Below, piece after piece: positions 1 to 11,438 of a stretch of DNA of 64,000 bases. The stretch lies in the NCBI GenBank assembly GCA_030549495.1, contig JAUIRK010000879.1, forward strand, positions 744,001-808,000, written 5' to 3'. Numbering within the stretch: the first letter of the stretch is position 1; the number at the start of each line of letters is the position of its first letter. The notes under the pieces were generated by a model, which did no database searches, was not told the origin of the DNA, and saw nothing but the letters and a program-made list of their open reading frames with translations. Made by a program: the position numbers and the translations under genes. This DNA comes from Nectonema munidae. Taxonomy: Eukaryota > Nematomorpha > Nectonematoida > Nectonematidae.

Positions 1-109
1 ATTTTTATATTGTTTTGTTAATTTATTTACTGAGTTATTTTTATTTAGTTAACTTTTTTATTTTATAACTTTTTACAAATTTAATATCATTTTTTATATA
101 TACTACTAG

Positions 110-2109
110 ATTGATTTAATTTCTATGGAGACTGAGCCTGATGGTGAATATAAATATATTTGTCATTTTGAAGATCATTTTTCAAAATATCATGTTCTTT
201 TTCCTCTTAAAACCAAAAGCGCTACTGAAGTATCTAAAATGATTGAAGAGTGTTAGCGTATTTCAGCTCTCCTTGGATATTTCATTCGGACAATGGAAGA
301 GAGTTTGTAAACGCTACATTGAAACAATTCTTTGAACAATGGGATTCAGATGGAAAAAGCACCTTATTTATCACAAGGAGACCTAGACATTCCCAATCTC
401 AAGGATTAGTTGAACGTGAGAATTGCATTGGTATTCTAACTTCATAAATATATTTTTCCGTATAAATTCATTTTTTTGCTACTTAGTTCAACAAAAATTG
501 GCAAAGCTAAGAAGCGAAAATTATTCGGGTGATTTTCCTTGGGCTTCTTGGCTACCTAAGGTCATGTTCAGCATGAACACTCAAGAGAACGTAACAATTA
601 AAACATCTCCTTATGAAACTGTATTTGGTCAGAAACATATGAAGTGTTCTTTTCCTGAGAGTTTATTTGGAGTACATGATGAAATAACTCTTGATTCTGC
701 TATAAGTTTCCCATTAGAGGAAAAAATAGAATCTAATTCTGTAAGGAAGTGTGAATCAATAATTTCCGATGATCACAATTATATTTTTGAAGAAAAAGAC
801 ACGTTTATCAATATAGAAGAAAAAACTTACGAGAAAATTAGGAAGAAGGTCAAATTAGAGACTTTGAAATCTGCTTCAAAAATGAAAGCTATTTATGATA
901 AAAAAATTCAAAAAAGAAATATATAACTACGAGTAAGAACTTCATTTTTTATTTATTGAAAAATTATTTTTTATTTAAAAAGTGAATTTGCATGTATTTT
1001 GATATTTTTAGTTTTTTAAGTTATTTTATGCCCTTTTATAGCATTTTTTATGAAATATTACACCTTCTTTTAAGGAATAATGAAAACGTTACACTATCAA
1101 TCCCAAGAAAAGATAGGGCTGCTAGCGAAAACACAAGACTTCCATGTAAAATTGTTGATAAATCCAAAATTGCTAATGGATATGTGCGGTTAGCGTGCAG
1201 TAGTGGTCTGATAGATAGATAGACTGTACAGCGTTGAAGAAATTCAACCATATACCGCTTATATAAAAGACTGCGATATAAATAGAAAGGTCACTTTACG
1301 AACCGCTCTTCGTGAAGCAAATCCTTCTAGAAATGTTTTAAGAAAGCCCTGTAATTGTTTAAACAGCTGTGAAAAAAATACATGTGTCTGCTTTAAGAAT
1401 TCTTTCAAATGCTCTTCTCATTGTCATCCATCTAGACTCTAGAGCTTGTAAAAATATTGATCCAATTTTGTAATTGTTTTTAAGTCTAATATGTGCACTT
1501 TATTTACTTTTTTAATCTTTAAATTAGAGATTGCAACATTACATTACTTCGTGATGATGAAATAAAAAACTGTTTAAATGGATGGTTTTGGCTCAATGAT
1601 TGTCACATGCATTCGATACATCAAATGATAAAACGAATAATTCCTGATATGGAGGGATTAAAAGATCCGGTTATTTTAAAAACTTCAAAACTTTCTTTAG
1701 CTAAATTACCTTTGCTTCAATTTATGCATATAAATACTAATCATTGGATTCTGGTTGAAGGTGTCAATTCAAATGAAATAAACATATATGATTCCTTATA
1801 TTCTTTTTATGATACTGAAACTTTACATGAAATTTTTAGCTATATAAATGTTAACCAGGATGGTTTGACTATAAATTTAATGTCCATAGACAAACAAAGT
1901 GATAATAGTAGTTGTGGAATTTATTCAATTTCATTTGCGCTTTCTCTTATTTTCAACCAGAATCCAACTCAACTTGCGTATAAAAAAATGTTATGCGTTT
2001 GCACTTATTAAATTGTTATACTTTAAAATGTTTGTCACCTTTTCCTGCTTCTGATATGTATAGATCAATTGAGCGTTCCCAAACTTATTTTTTAAAGTCT
2101 GCTTATTAA
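110..2109 (+). pseudogene. Ginger-like integrase transposon gene, with GPY/F-like, CxC-tail and Ulp1-like protease regions
   Basis: A degraded, apparently intron-containing gene. After a plausible acceptor at 108-109 the frame reads an RNase H-fold integrase: PDGEYKYICHFEDHFSKY at 130-190, then HSDNGREFVN near 285-310 and a region matching the end of the integrase core at 485-930. At 1075-1220 comes a GPY/F-like module (NVTLSIPRKDRAASENTR), and at 1350-1440 a cysteine-rich tail (PCNCLNSCEKNTCVCF). The 1530-2109 segment looks like a Ulp1/C48 cysteine protease: NHWILVEG supplies the His, NIYDSLYS the Asp and NSSCGIYSISFA the Cys. Integrase plus GPY/F plus Cys-rich tail is the layout of Ginger1 DNA transposons and of KRBA2-like host proteins derived from them. 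The frame is interrupted, so the copy looks dead. A gypsy-type origin is less likely because no reverse transcriptase is seen. Confidence 0.65.
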
Positions 2110-2724
2110 TTTTTGCTAACCCTTACTTTGTACGTTTTCTCTGCATGCCTTATTCAAGCTTTCCATTGAGGTGGTTGGTTGGGGAAAGCGGTTGGTGGGC
2201 TGCATGTGAATCAGGTCCTCGTCCTGCAGCCTGGCAACGTGTTTTGCGCGGCAAAGATTCATAAAACGTTATATATTCATTTTTAAATAGTAAATAAAAA
2301 ATAACTCCCAAAACTGCCACATAATCTGTTTACACTGTATCCACTTTTTTTGTAAATCGCAATGAATCTACTCTCAAATGGCAAGCTTTATGGGATTCAT
2401 GAAAAACTCAATGGCAAAAGACACCCACAACCACAAATCTGTTTTTTTAGCTAAATGTTCCATTACAATGAATTCAAAGAAAATGACTTTCAAATTTTGT
2501 TTGTAGCATTTGTGTTTTTTTATATAAATAAATTCTTTCTATTTAACAATAATAACAATAATAATGCTATATAACCAATGAACAAAATGTTTATGACATG
2601 CTTCATTGATGGCTGAAAAAAGTTGAACTTTGTGATATTGATTGTAAACATATCTGTTACGACTGGTTTGGCACTTTTGTAATCCATCATATATTTCTGC
2701 TTCACACTTCTTTACTTTTGAGTC
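2110..2724. other. Non-coding stretch with a GC-rich patch
   Basis: No gene is recognised. Bases 2150-2270 are clearly richer in G and C than the surroundings and are not simple sequence. The rest is AT-rich. Confidence 0.4.
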
Positions 2725-3003
2725 ATGTCAAGTTCTCAGGAAAGTTCTAATTTTTCTTCAAGCGAAGCGAGCACACGTTCTTCTTCTACTTCTTTACTTC
2801 ATATTTCTGAAGAAATGCATCATAATCTAGTAGCTCCAGACTCAAAAAAGTATTCTTGGTCACCTCAAACTACTCTCAGGGGAAGAGTTGAAAGCTTGAA
2901 CAGCAGAGATTTTTCTCGTTTTCCTCCTGGTCCCCAGAAAGGATGTAAAAATGAGTCAAATGTTTTTAAAATATTTAATTCATTCTTGATACAAACCTTG
3001 TAG
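2725..3003 (+). pseudogene. piggyBac transposase N-terminal fragment
   Basis: An open 92-residue frame with a Ser-rich acidic start, then VAPDSKKYSWSPQ and later SNVFKIFNSFLIQTL. The N-terminus of the fuller piggyBac transposase at 24951 has the same order (VAPDGTQFFWEP, then PLKIFNLFLTESL), so this is a related, diverged copy. Only the N-terminal part is present; the DDD core is absent. The start was chosen by the shared MSSS opening. No TTAA-flanked termini were found. Confidence 0.6.
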
Positions 3004-3890
3004 TATTTCAATGATCAAGCAGACTATTTCTTTTGATTATCTCAAATTTTCCATGAGAAGACGATTTTTTTTAGAGATTCCATCTCGCCAATTCAACATT
3101 AAACTGTAAAATCTAATCTTTTTTTTATGATACCACGCGGATGACATTCAATAACAAATTTAAAAATTACTCTTGTATCATATCTTCCATTTAACACATC
3201 CATCTTTCATAAAAAACCGATTGGAGCTAAATATTTTATAGTCTAAACTGAAAAACTTTTTAAAGATAAAAAAGTATAATTATGTAAAAAAAGGTAAGAA
3301 GAAAAAACTTTTTTATAATATTTGCCGACAACGTAATATTTCTAAAAATATTTCAGTAATAAATTCAAATCTATTTATTTTGGAATATAATGCACAATAA
3401 ATGAAAATATATTAACAATTTAAGAATTCCCTATATACAAAGCATATATATATATCTGTAGCTAATTAATAAATTAAATGAAACAAACATATTTTGTACA
3501 AACTATATAAAAATTATTTAATTAGTGATAAAAAATACAAAAATTAGATGAAGATAATTGATCACTTGGTAATTTTGTAATGTAATAAAATTGTACATTA
3601 AATAAATTTACAATAAAAATATTTAATATATTATAATAATTTCTATTTAACATTAGAAAATAAAAATATATTGACTTTAAGTTAATTAGTATAAATAAAT
3701 TACTATCAATCACTATGTTGATTAATTAAAAATATTTTTAAAAAATCAAAATAAAAATATTAAATATATTTAGTAATTAATATTTTGTAGTTATTTTTTT
3801 AAATTTTGTTCCATTTTAGTTAAAATGGCTAAAAACCCTACTTTGCGCAAGACATCCTACTTTGGATGACATCCATGATTAGCTGAATTC
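3004..3890. other. AT-rich stretch, no recognised feature
   Basis: Very AT-rich sequence with short runs and many stops in all frames. No coding or repeat signal was recognised. Confidence 0.4.
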
Positions 3891-4290
3891 TGAAGACATT
3901 ACCACATGAAGACAGGCATCAGAGATGACCTGACCGGCCTCTTAGAAAGCATATTGAAGTACTTCAAGATTTAAATAGTACCAACAGTGAGTGGATACGA
4001 AATCCTTTGACGTGAGTGAAGATATCATTCCTGATGAGGTATGCCCAAAACAAGAATTTGTCATTCAAAACAAATAATGCGTGGAAACTAATGTCTGGAG
4101 CTAGGGCTGGTCTAAGCACTTTCTGGATCGCTTGTATACAAAATAAGCCAACAACCTCTCTAACAGTACAAATTCACCTAGGATTTTCTATCAGTCAAGA
4201 TTTGAGAATGAAGACCAAGGAACAACGTACCAGACTCAACATTTCATTTGACACCCAATTAGCCTATACAGTGACCAACACAGTATAGGA
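3890..4290 (+). pseudogene. hAT transposase C-terminal remnant (ZBED5/SCAND3-like)
   Basis: The region around NSEWIRNP and SEDIIPDEVCPKQE, followed by LSTFWIACIQNKPTTSL and then MKTKEQRTRLNISFD, follows the conserved C-terminal end of ZBED5/SCAND3-type hAT transposases. In those proteins a FW motif precedes the dimerisation region and a KTK-R-RL motif. The frame changes at least once near 4015. No inverted terminal repeats were located. The assignment rests on order and spacing of short motifs only. Confidence 0.5.
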
Positions 4291-5343
4291 AAAATACACA
4301 GTTAAACCCTCACACTGAAAAAGCAGAGCAAGCATAAAATATGCTTTACATTTATGACGTTGCTGTATCCTTAATATAGAGATATATGACCTGTGCGGTA
4401 CATCATGTAACTGGGAAAAAAAGAAAACATCTCATATTGCCGGATATATCTTCAATGGGGCAATTTATAAGAAATTGCATTTGACGTAATCACTTGGAAA
4501 AGGTTGGAAAGCAAACAAACTCGAATTTCCAATGGAATTCAATAGAGATTAATCAAAAGCGTCTGATTTGCGAGAACTAAAATGGGTTACGTACTGTAAA
4601 TTGCCATAATATACTGATACAACAATTAATAAAATCCTTAAAGCCCAGGACTATTCGTATTAACGTGCACTAAGGTTCCATTGGGTTTAAAGGGGTTGAG
4701 AAAATAGCCTTTAAAAAGCTCTCACACACACATACACACACAAAATATCAATATTGGAAAAATACCTGGATTTTTATTTTTCATTTGAATCCTTAAATTC
4801 ATACGATTGTCAAGAGGATGGGGAATGCTGTATGAACAAAATTCTACTTCAGCGCTAAAATATACAATTAGATTCTGATACAGACAGAAATGAGGACATC
4901 AGAAACCAGAGTTGCAGAGCTGGAAGGTAAAAGATTTTACTACCCTTAGTAGACTAATATCGAATGAAGTAAATAAAAAATGGTGTAGAGACAAGGGTTA
5001 ACACTTTGATGACTTGTGTCCCAAGAAATGAAATTCAATCGAAAAAGAAAACAGACAATTAGAGTTGAAAATTTTGGTCAGCAAAGGGTTATGCGCTAAA
5101 TTACAAATTTCATTATTCATTCAATCCAAAAATATATATTCCCAAGGATTATCTTTTGCAATAATGTCTATTTGCTCGAATAAGCCATCAAAATTCCTTT
5201 CATGACTTCTGTGTTAACTCTTAGTCATATAAAGATTAATTTCAAAATCTCTCAGATTGATATTCATTTATTTAGATTAGATAGTTTATATCGTATTGAA
5301 AATTATTAAAAAATAATCTATTTATACGATTTTTGGTCTACAC
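4291..5343. other. No gene; short CA microsatellite near 4724-4742
   Basis: AT-rich non-coding sequence. The only pattern noted is a short interrupted (CA)n run at about 4724-4742. Confidence 0.4.
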
Positions 5344-5655
5344 CAGGGATCGACAAACTTTTTTTACCCGTCGACCCCTTCATAGAACATTTGTCTTCAC
5401 ATCGACCCCAACCCCACATAGAAATGTTTCATAAAAGCATTAATCAATGTCAAGAGAGAAATAGAAACCAAAAATGTTTCATATATCCTACACTATACAA
5501 TGTGCCAAACTATGTTTTAAAAGAAAAATGAGATTTATTACTACTATAAAGTAAAAAAAGCATAGAACAACTTGGTACGTTTTTCTATCTTATCGACCCC
5601 TAAGATCGGTTATGGACCCCCCACGGGTCGATATCGACCACTTTGCCGACCCCTG
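5344..5655. mobile_element. Non-autonomous hAT-type element (312 bp)
   Basis: Inverted ends: the left begins CAGGGATCGACAAAC and the reverse complement of the right begins CAGGGGTCGGCAAAG. Flanks read GTCTACAC on the left and GCTACACA on the right, so an approximate 8-bp target duplication with one indel. No coding content. CAGGG termini with about 8-bp duplications are typical of hAT MITEs. Confidence 0.75.
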
Positions 5656-6424
5656 GCTACACAGAGGTTAACAACTTACTGTATCAGTGTTTACATTATC
5701 ACAACCCCATATTTCTACCTATCTATACACACGATCACTCTAAAATATCATTTTTCGAAGTTTAATAAAAACTATATTTTTGACCGAATTAGCTAAAAAT
5801 CATTCTTACTTAGCTCGACAAAGTTCAACTTGTTTGATGACTTCTAATAATTTAATCCCCCCCCCCCCCCATTATCAACTTTTGAGACTATTTATTTAGT
5901 TTACAAATTCTTCATTTAAAGATTCTGATAGAGACAGAAATGGCAACATCAGAAACCAGAGTTCGATATCATAATTTAACATTTAATGCTTCCAATCGGT
6001 TATCAAATTCTGTATAATCTTTAGCAATAGTTTTTGATGAGTTGGTAGTATGAAAATAATTTCTTGCAGTTCGTTAAGTTAAGCTTCATTAAAAGTTTGA
6101 GTCTCATCCACGAAACTAAAATAGGAAATACGTCTTCTTACTATGACTGAATGATTTCGGTTAGGATACCACCAAGCGTGTGATCTTCATTGGCGATCGA
6201 ATACGTCTTGACCGAATCGGGAAAATCTTTGCAAGGAATCTAAATAAAGAGTAGAGAAGTGAATTCAAAAGAACAAAAGCTATAAATCAGAGTTGAGGAG
6301 CAGGGCGGGACGAAAAAATCAAAAAACAAAGTTGCAAAACGGAAACATATATAAAAAGATGCGTCTACATCGGTGCATCACCTGAACAAAATGCACACGT
6401 TGCAACTTTTATTTAAATTAATGA
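5656..6424. other. No gene; poly-C tract
   Basis: Non-coding. A run of about 14 C at roughly 5857-5870 is the only distinct feature. Confidence 0.4.
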
Positions 6425-6432
6425 GAGTAAAC

Positions 6433-6903
6433 TAGGGTTTGCATAAGCATCGAAAATTAGGAACCGATACCGAAAAAAACGTACAAAACCGGGAAATCAC
6501 GGTTACAAACGGTTCCTTAAGGAGATATATAGACAGTAAAAATATGCAATGAAATTGACGTTTTTGATTTATTATAAACAGATGTACACTTTTTCTTCCT
6601 ATATCATTATCATTATTAAAATGGTTCTAGGAGAAAAGTGTGCATCAGAGAAAAAAAAGAAAAATAAACTCTTTTGTCGTTTGCACACTTTTCTCCGTTT
6701 ACCATTAAAATGAGATGACAATGGAAAAAAGATTTTATATGAATGAAGTGCAGTAAAGTTTTATGCAAAGAATTGTATAGTGAAATAAATCAATTACAAC
6801 TAAGTTATTCTCGGAACGGGGAATACTTTTCGGTTTTCGAGACGGTTCCCAAATTTTGGGAATCGGGAACGTCCTGGTATTTCAGAACCGGAAGCAGACC
6901 CTA
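6433..6903. mobile_element. Non-autonomous hAT-like element (471 bp) with a nested MITE
   Basis: The ends are TAGGGTTTGC and, as reverse complement, TAGGGTCTGC. Flanking octamers GAGTAAAC (6425-6432) and GTGTAAAC (6904-6911) match at 7 of 8 bases. GGAACCG/CGGTTCC motifs recur inside both arms. A smaller element (6623-6703) is inserted inside it. The family is inferred from the 8-bp duplication and TAGGG ends. Confidence 0.72.
6623..6703. mobile_element. 81-bp nested MITE
   Basis: Inverted ends GGTTCTAGGAGAAAAGTG and (reverse complement) GGTAAACGGAGAAAAGTG continue in common to TGCA. Perfect 8-bp duplications ATTAAAAT lie at 6615-6622 and 6704-6711. GG ends with 8-bp duplications could be Merlin-like, but the superfamily is not certain. 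Confidence 0.7.
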
Positions 6904-7350
6904 GTGTAAACCTAATTATGCTCTATTTTTTGAATAGGATTCTTTTTTTAAATACTAATGTAAAAATGCAAAAAAATTATTTTATCATAAGAAATTTGAC
7001 TTTTCTCTTTTTTTTCATTTTTTTCTATTCTATTAAACCATGCCTTGATTCATGACCAAAAAGCATTTTACATGAGGAAGAAACATCTTTACCATTTCTT
7101 TCAAATACTTGAAAAAAACTTGGAAATTTCAAAAATATTTTCAATTTCAATATTTTCTACCTTTGAAATATGAAGTAATGGAAGCATTGTCAATTCAACT
7201 TTTTTGCAATTGATCATTTTCGTATAACATTTTGCTTCAAATTTTTTATTAAAATTTCTAGCTTAAGTTTTCCCTTTTTTAATTGAAAAACTTTTTTTCA
7301 CTTTAACAAGAACAATTTTAGGCATTAGATTTTTCTGGATTTGACACACC

Positions 7351-7899
7351 GGTGCCTGGTCAAAACGTCCGAAATCCAAAACGTCCGAAACCGAAACGTC
7401 CGAAACCGAAACGTCAGAAAACCAAAACGTCCGAAAATTAGATTAATAGTATCTGAACCCTAAAAAACATTTTTTTCGAGAATCAAAATTGTTTAGGAAA
7501 AAACTGAAAAATTGAGCACAAAATTTTTTTATTTAAAAAATTCTATTTCTAGTTTATTAGTTTAAAACTTTACATATTTTAGATTTAAATGAAAAATGCA
7601 TATAATCAAGCGTGTCTTTTTACTGGAATAGATAAAAATTCATTCCAATCTCTTAAATTCCATTCAAATCGTGTAGTTTTTCCTTTGATTTTTGATAACA
7701 AGTCTAATTTTCAAAGTCTTGCAAATTCGACTAATTACTATAACTTTTTCCGAGACTTTTTTTGTTTTGTGAAGTTATGATTTCTAGACGTTTTTGTTTT
7801 CGGGCGTTTTGGTTTTCGGACGTTTTGGTTATGGACGTTTTAGTTTTCGGACGTTTTGGTTTCGGGCGTTTTGGATTTCGGACGTTTTGACTATGAACC
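7351..7899. mobile_element. MITE with CGAAA-repeat inverted termini (549 bp)
   Basis: The left arm (7351-7440) is built of repeated AAACGTCCGAAA-type units. The right arm (about 7788-7899) is its inverted counterpart, sharing GTCAAAACGTCCGAAATCC near both tips. Perfect 8-bp duplications GACACACC lie at 7343-7350 and 7900-7907, so the boundaries are firm. The interior is AT-rich and non-coding. Outer tips read GGTGCCTGGTC and GGTTCATAGTC. Confidence 0.82.
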
Positions 7900-8069
7900 G
7901 ACACACCTACATAAATTCGCAGTTTACACCTTTGCCATGCATCTTGAATCATTTAAATCACCAGGTTGTGCTTTTGTCTAAAAGGTTTGCAAGTTTGATA
8001 AGGAGTTTAAAAAATGAATGTTAATTTAATCGATTTTATGTTTTATTTATTTAAACAAACAGATAAGAA

Positions 8070-8900
8070 TGTATCTAATATCAAATTTGCGACTGTTAAA
8101 AACTGAGTCTTTAAATGTCCTTGGATCAGCAGTGGACGCATATAATGCCTTGATATACTTTAAAAAAATTCTATTTGTATGCAGGCAGCATACTAATATT
8201 GCAATGCTTTTTTCAAATAAATTCCTATTTTTCTGATAACAGTATTTTTGTATCTTGTTCCGTCATAAACAATAGCACTAATGGAATCTCTAGAATCACT
8301 TTCATTCGTTAGTGTCAAAATTTCTTTGCAAACACCTTCAAGTGAATAAGTTTTAGGTCGTAAATATCAATAGACTTTTGGTCTGGAAAACTAACGAAAG
8401 CATACGGTCCTTATAAAAGTATTTTGGAGAAAATTCTTTTACTAATGCTCTATCAATTTTTCCATCAAAACCAATAAAAACGCTTTTTGCTAATAAGCTA
8501 AAAACTTTTATTTTTGCTTTGAAGGGTATTAATTTGCAAAAGAAGAACTATTTTACAACTGACAGGGTTTAAATGTTTTAATTAAGGATTACTCATGATC
8601 TACCTAGCTTTACATAATTCTGGATAATCTACTCCATTTTCACGGGGTTTAAAATCAATCAAACTTTCAATTTTTTTTATTAAAGCAGAAACACCTTGGC
8701 TATCACAATTTTAACCATCATCTCTGCAGCATTATTTTGCGAATTTAAAAATCATTCACCACAAAGAAAAGTTGCAGCTGTTATAACAGAATTCATAGCA
8801 TTTTTATTGATTATTTCTTTAATGAGGAACTGTAATAAATTTTTTTTGTTCCAAAAATTTTTTTTTGCCCTTCCTATTGAGCAACGACCTGGCAGATTAT
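8070..8900 (-). pseudogene. Decayed transposase-like gene remnant
   Basis: On the minus strand, pieces in different frames read SVFIGFDGKIDRALVKEFSP (about 8495-8440) and ESDSRDSISAIVYDGTRYKN (about 8310-8255). This resembles an uncharacterised protein family repeated in many arthropod genomes that carries a FDG motif followed by a SISAI-DGT motif. Frames are broken many times, and the remaining blocks cannot be placed with confidence. Confidence 0.3.
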
Positions 8901-8923
8901 TTAGCGAAGTGTATACCAACTAG

Positions 8924-10619
8924 GGTAATCTTCCTGAATTTTTGACCTTATTGATTTGAAGCAAATTTAAGTGAACTATTATCAAAGAAAATTGTTTTTT
9001 AATCTTGCTTCAAAAATATGAACAAAAAAATAAAAAGTAGATTTACAATAAAAAAATTAATACGATGAATGAGTATTAATCTGAAAGATTTTAATACAAC
9101 AAAAAGAAAACGTAGAAGTTATGAAAGAAATTCTGTTTGGTTGTTGGAAATTTTAATGTGAAAAAAGTCATTGAAAAATTAATATCCTCTATATTATAAA
9201 TTAAGAACGTTGTGTTTGCAAAAACAGTAAAAAATATCATAACATTATTCAATAAAATAATGTTATACTAAAATAAGTTGTACAATAGATGAAAGGGCAA
9301 AACTACACTGTCATTTAAACACTCATTTATAATAATATATTTTTATAATATAATATATGTTAATTGTAACAACCAGAGTTTGTCTTCTTAAGACAAATCG
9401 TAGGGTTTACATTAAATATCGTCCCACCATTCAGGCCGTTAAGGAGTTAAAGAATACTTTTCATTTCAATCGAAACTATGCTAAAAATAATTATCTACGG
9501 TTTCGAAAAATAAAGATATTTAAAGTCCAAAAAAGGAGTCAAATGAGGCAATTAATACTCCTAGCGGTACTCTAGTTTGTTGATTCAAACTTTGTTGATT
9601 TTTGATTGTATCACTTATAACAAAAAAAAGTTTTGACTTCTGGAGTGACAATTCTTAAAATAGATTTCTGAGGCAATAAATTCTTAAACTTATACAGTCT
9701 TAGGAAAAAAAAATCACAAAAAAATTAGCAAATAGGTACTGAATTGAAACAAAGTAAGATCGGATCTAGGCCTTTTTATGATAAAATATAGAAAAAATCT
9801 AGCTGTTTAATAATTAAATAAACTTACAATTTTAAGCTTCTCTTTTTGACACATTAAAAAATGATAGTAGATAAAATTTGAAGGGTCACACTAAAATGAG
9901 TAAATTTTTTTGAGTAAATTTCCAATTTTTAGCGCACCATTTTAAAAAGTATAACTAAATTAATACCAAAAAATTTATTTCCAATACAAAATCTATTATT
10001 TTATTTAGTGAGTAAAAAACCTTGATAAATTATCCGTTAAACAGACACTGGAACTACAATGTTTCCATTAGAAATTCTCTTTGAATTTACTCACTTCTCT
10101 ATTCCGTTACATATAAGATATTTGAAAAATAAAAAGTACAAAAAGGCGATAATAAAATTAAAAAAGCTGTTCCCAAATGATAGAAAGGTTTTATTGATAT
10201 TATTGAAGAAAAAATTGAATTCTTGGGCAACAAGATATCAAAAAAAATTCTGAGAACTAAATACTGCTCTTATAATTTAAACTATTGCTTTGTTTGCAAC
10301 AATCAATCCACTAATATTAATGAATGAATAATACATTAAATTATAATTTAATAGAATTTGATAGAGAATAAAGAAGACAACTCAAGATTTTTTATGGTGG
10401 AAAACTAAAGAAAATTAAGGATAACGGCTTTGGTATGTGGGTGGAGAATTATGCCTGATGGAAAAAAGACTTTCGTAAAGATGAATCAAAACAGGCAACA
10501 ATGAGGGCGAGCTTTCTCATTATATTGAAGAATAGACCCATATAGGAGGGAACTGTGCTCCAGATTAAATCATTCAATCGAAAGTTGACAAAGTAAATTA
10601 ATATCTCAAGGTAAATTTA
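8924..10619. other. No recognised gene
   Basis: AT-rich. Two short open frames (9357-9575 and 10059-10253, plus strand) are Lys/Ile/Leu-rich with no motif I recognise, and are as likely chance as coding. Confidence 0.35.
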
Positions 10620-11260
10620 GAGCTGAAAATATTATTCATGGTAAAGTTGAAGTAACAAAATTTGTTAAAAAGTTTATTTCAAATATTATGGATCAATTTG
10701 ATTCCGCTTTGATGACAAAAAGAATAGAAAAGAGCGTCGTGCTAAACACAATTTTGTTTCAATCAGAAAATGATGGGAAAACTGAGTAAGAAATTTGCAA
10801 ACTCTTTTTACAACTTACGAAAATATAACGATAGATGAACAACTTGTATCTTTTAGTGGGCGATGTCCAATAAAACAATATATTCCTTCTAAGCCAGCAA
10901 AATATAGCATTAAAGTTTGGGTTTTATGTGATAGTTAAACTAAGAACGCATGGAATACAGGAAAGTCACATGATCAGGCTCCCGAAAAAACCAATGGACA
11001 AAGAGTCGTTTTAGATTTAGTTTAAAACCCCAAAGGAAGGAATCTTGTTCGCGATAACTTTTTTACTTCTTACAACTTTGCAATCCAATTGGTGGAAAAA
11101 AATTACAATTGTGGGAACGGTACGCTCAAATTTTATTTTAGCGAAAATGTACTTCAAAATTTTTTTTAAAATAGTTTCCAAAAATACAAAAGAGTGCATG
11201 TCTTGAGTACCCTTCAACATGACAAAAGTGTGTCTTTAGATAACAAAATTTAAATTTTTT
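10620..11260 (+). pseudogene. piggyBac (PGBD-like) transposase remnant
   Basis: Broken frames carry clear piggyBac landmarks in order: ITIDEQLVSFSGRCPIKQYI at about 10830-10890 (region of the first catalytic Asp), SKPAKYSIKVWVLCD, NGQRVVLDL, NLVRDNFFTSYNFA at about 11043-11085 (second Asp region), ITIVGTVRSN, then VHVLSTLQHDKSV. Stops and frame changes interrupt it several times. This copy is more PGBD4-like than the one at 24951, and no TTAA-flanked ends were found. Confidence 0.8.
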
Positions 11261-11438
11261 TCTTCTAGATTTTTATCCATCTTTTTCTTTATTTAAAAAA
11301 TGGAGATTTCAGTGATAAACCTGAAGTTTTTGGATTTGAATATTTTTCTCTTTTCTTTAGTTATCGATAATTATTTTAAGTATTGAGTAGACATATATAA
11401 AAGATTTTTAAATATTATTTCTGGTTTATAATGTTATC

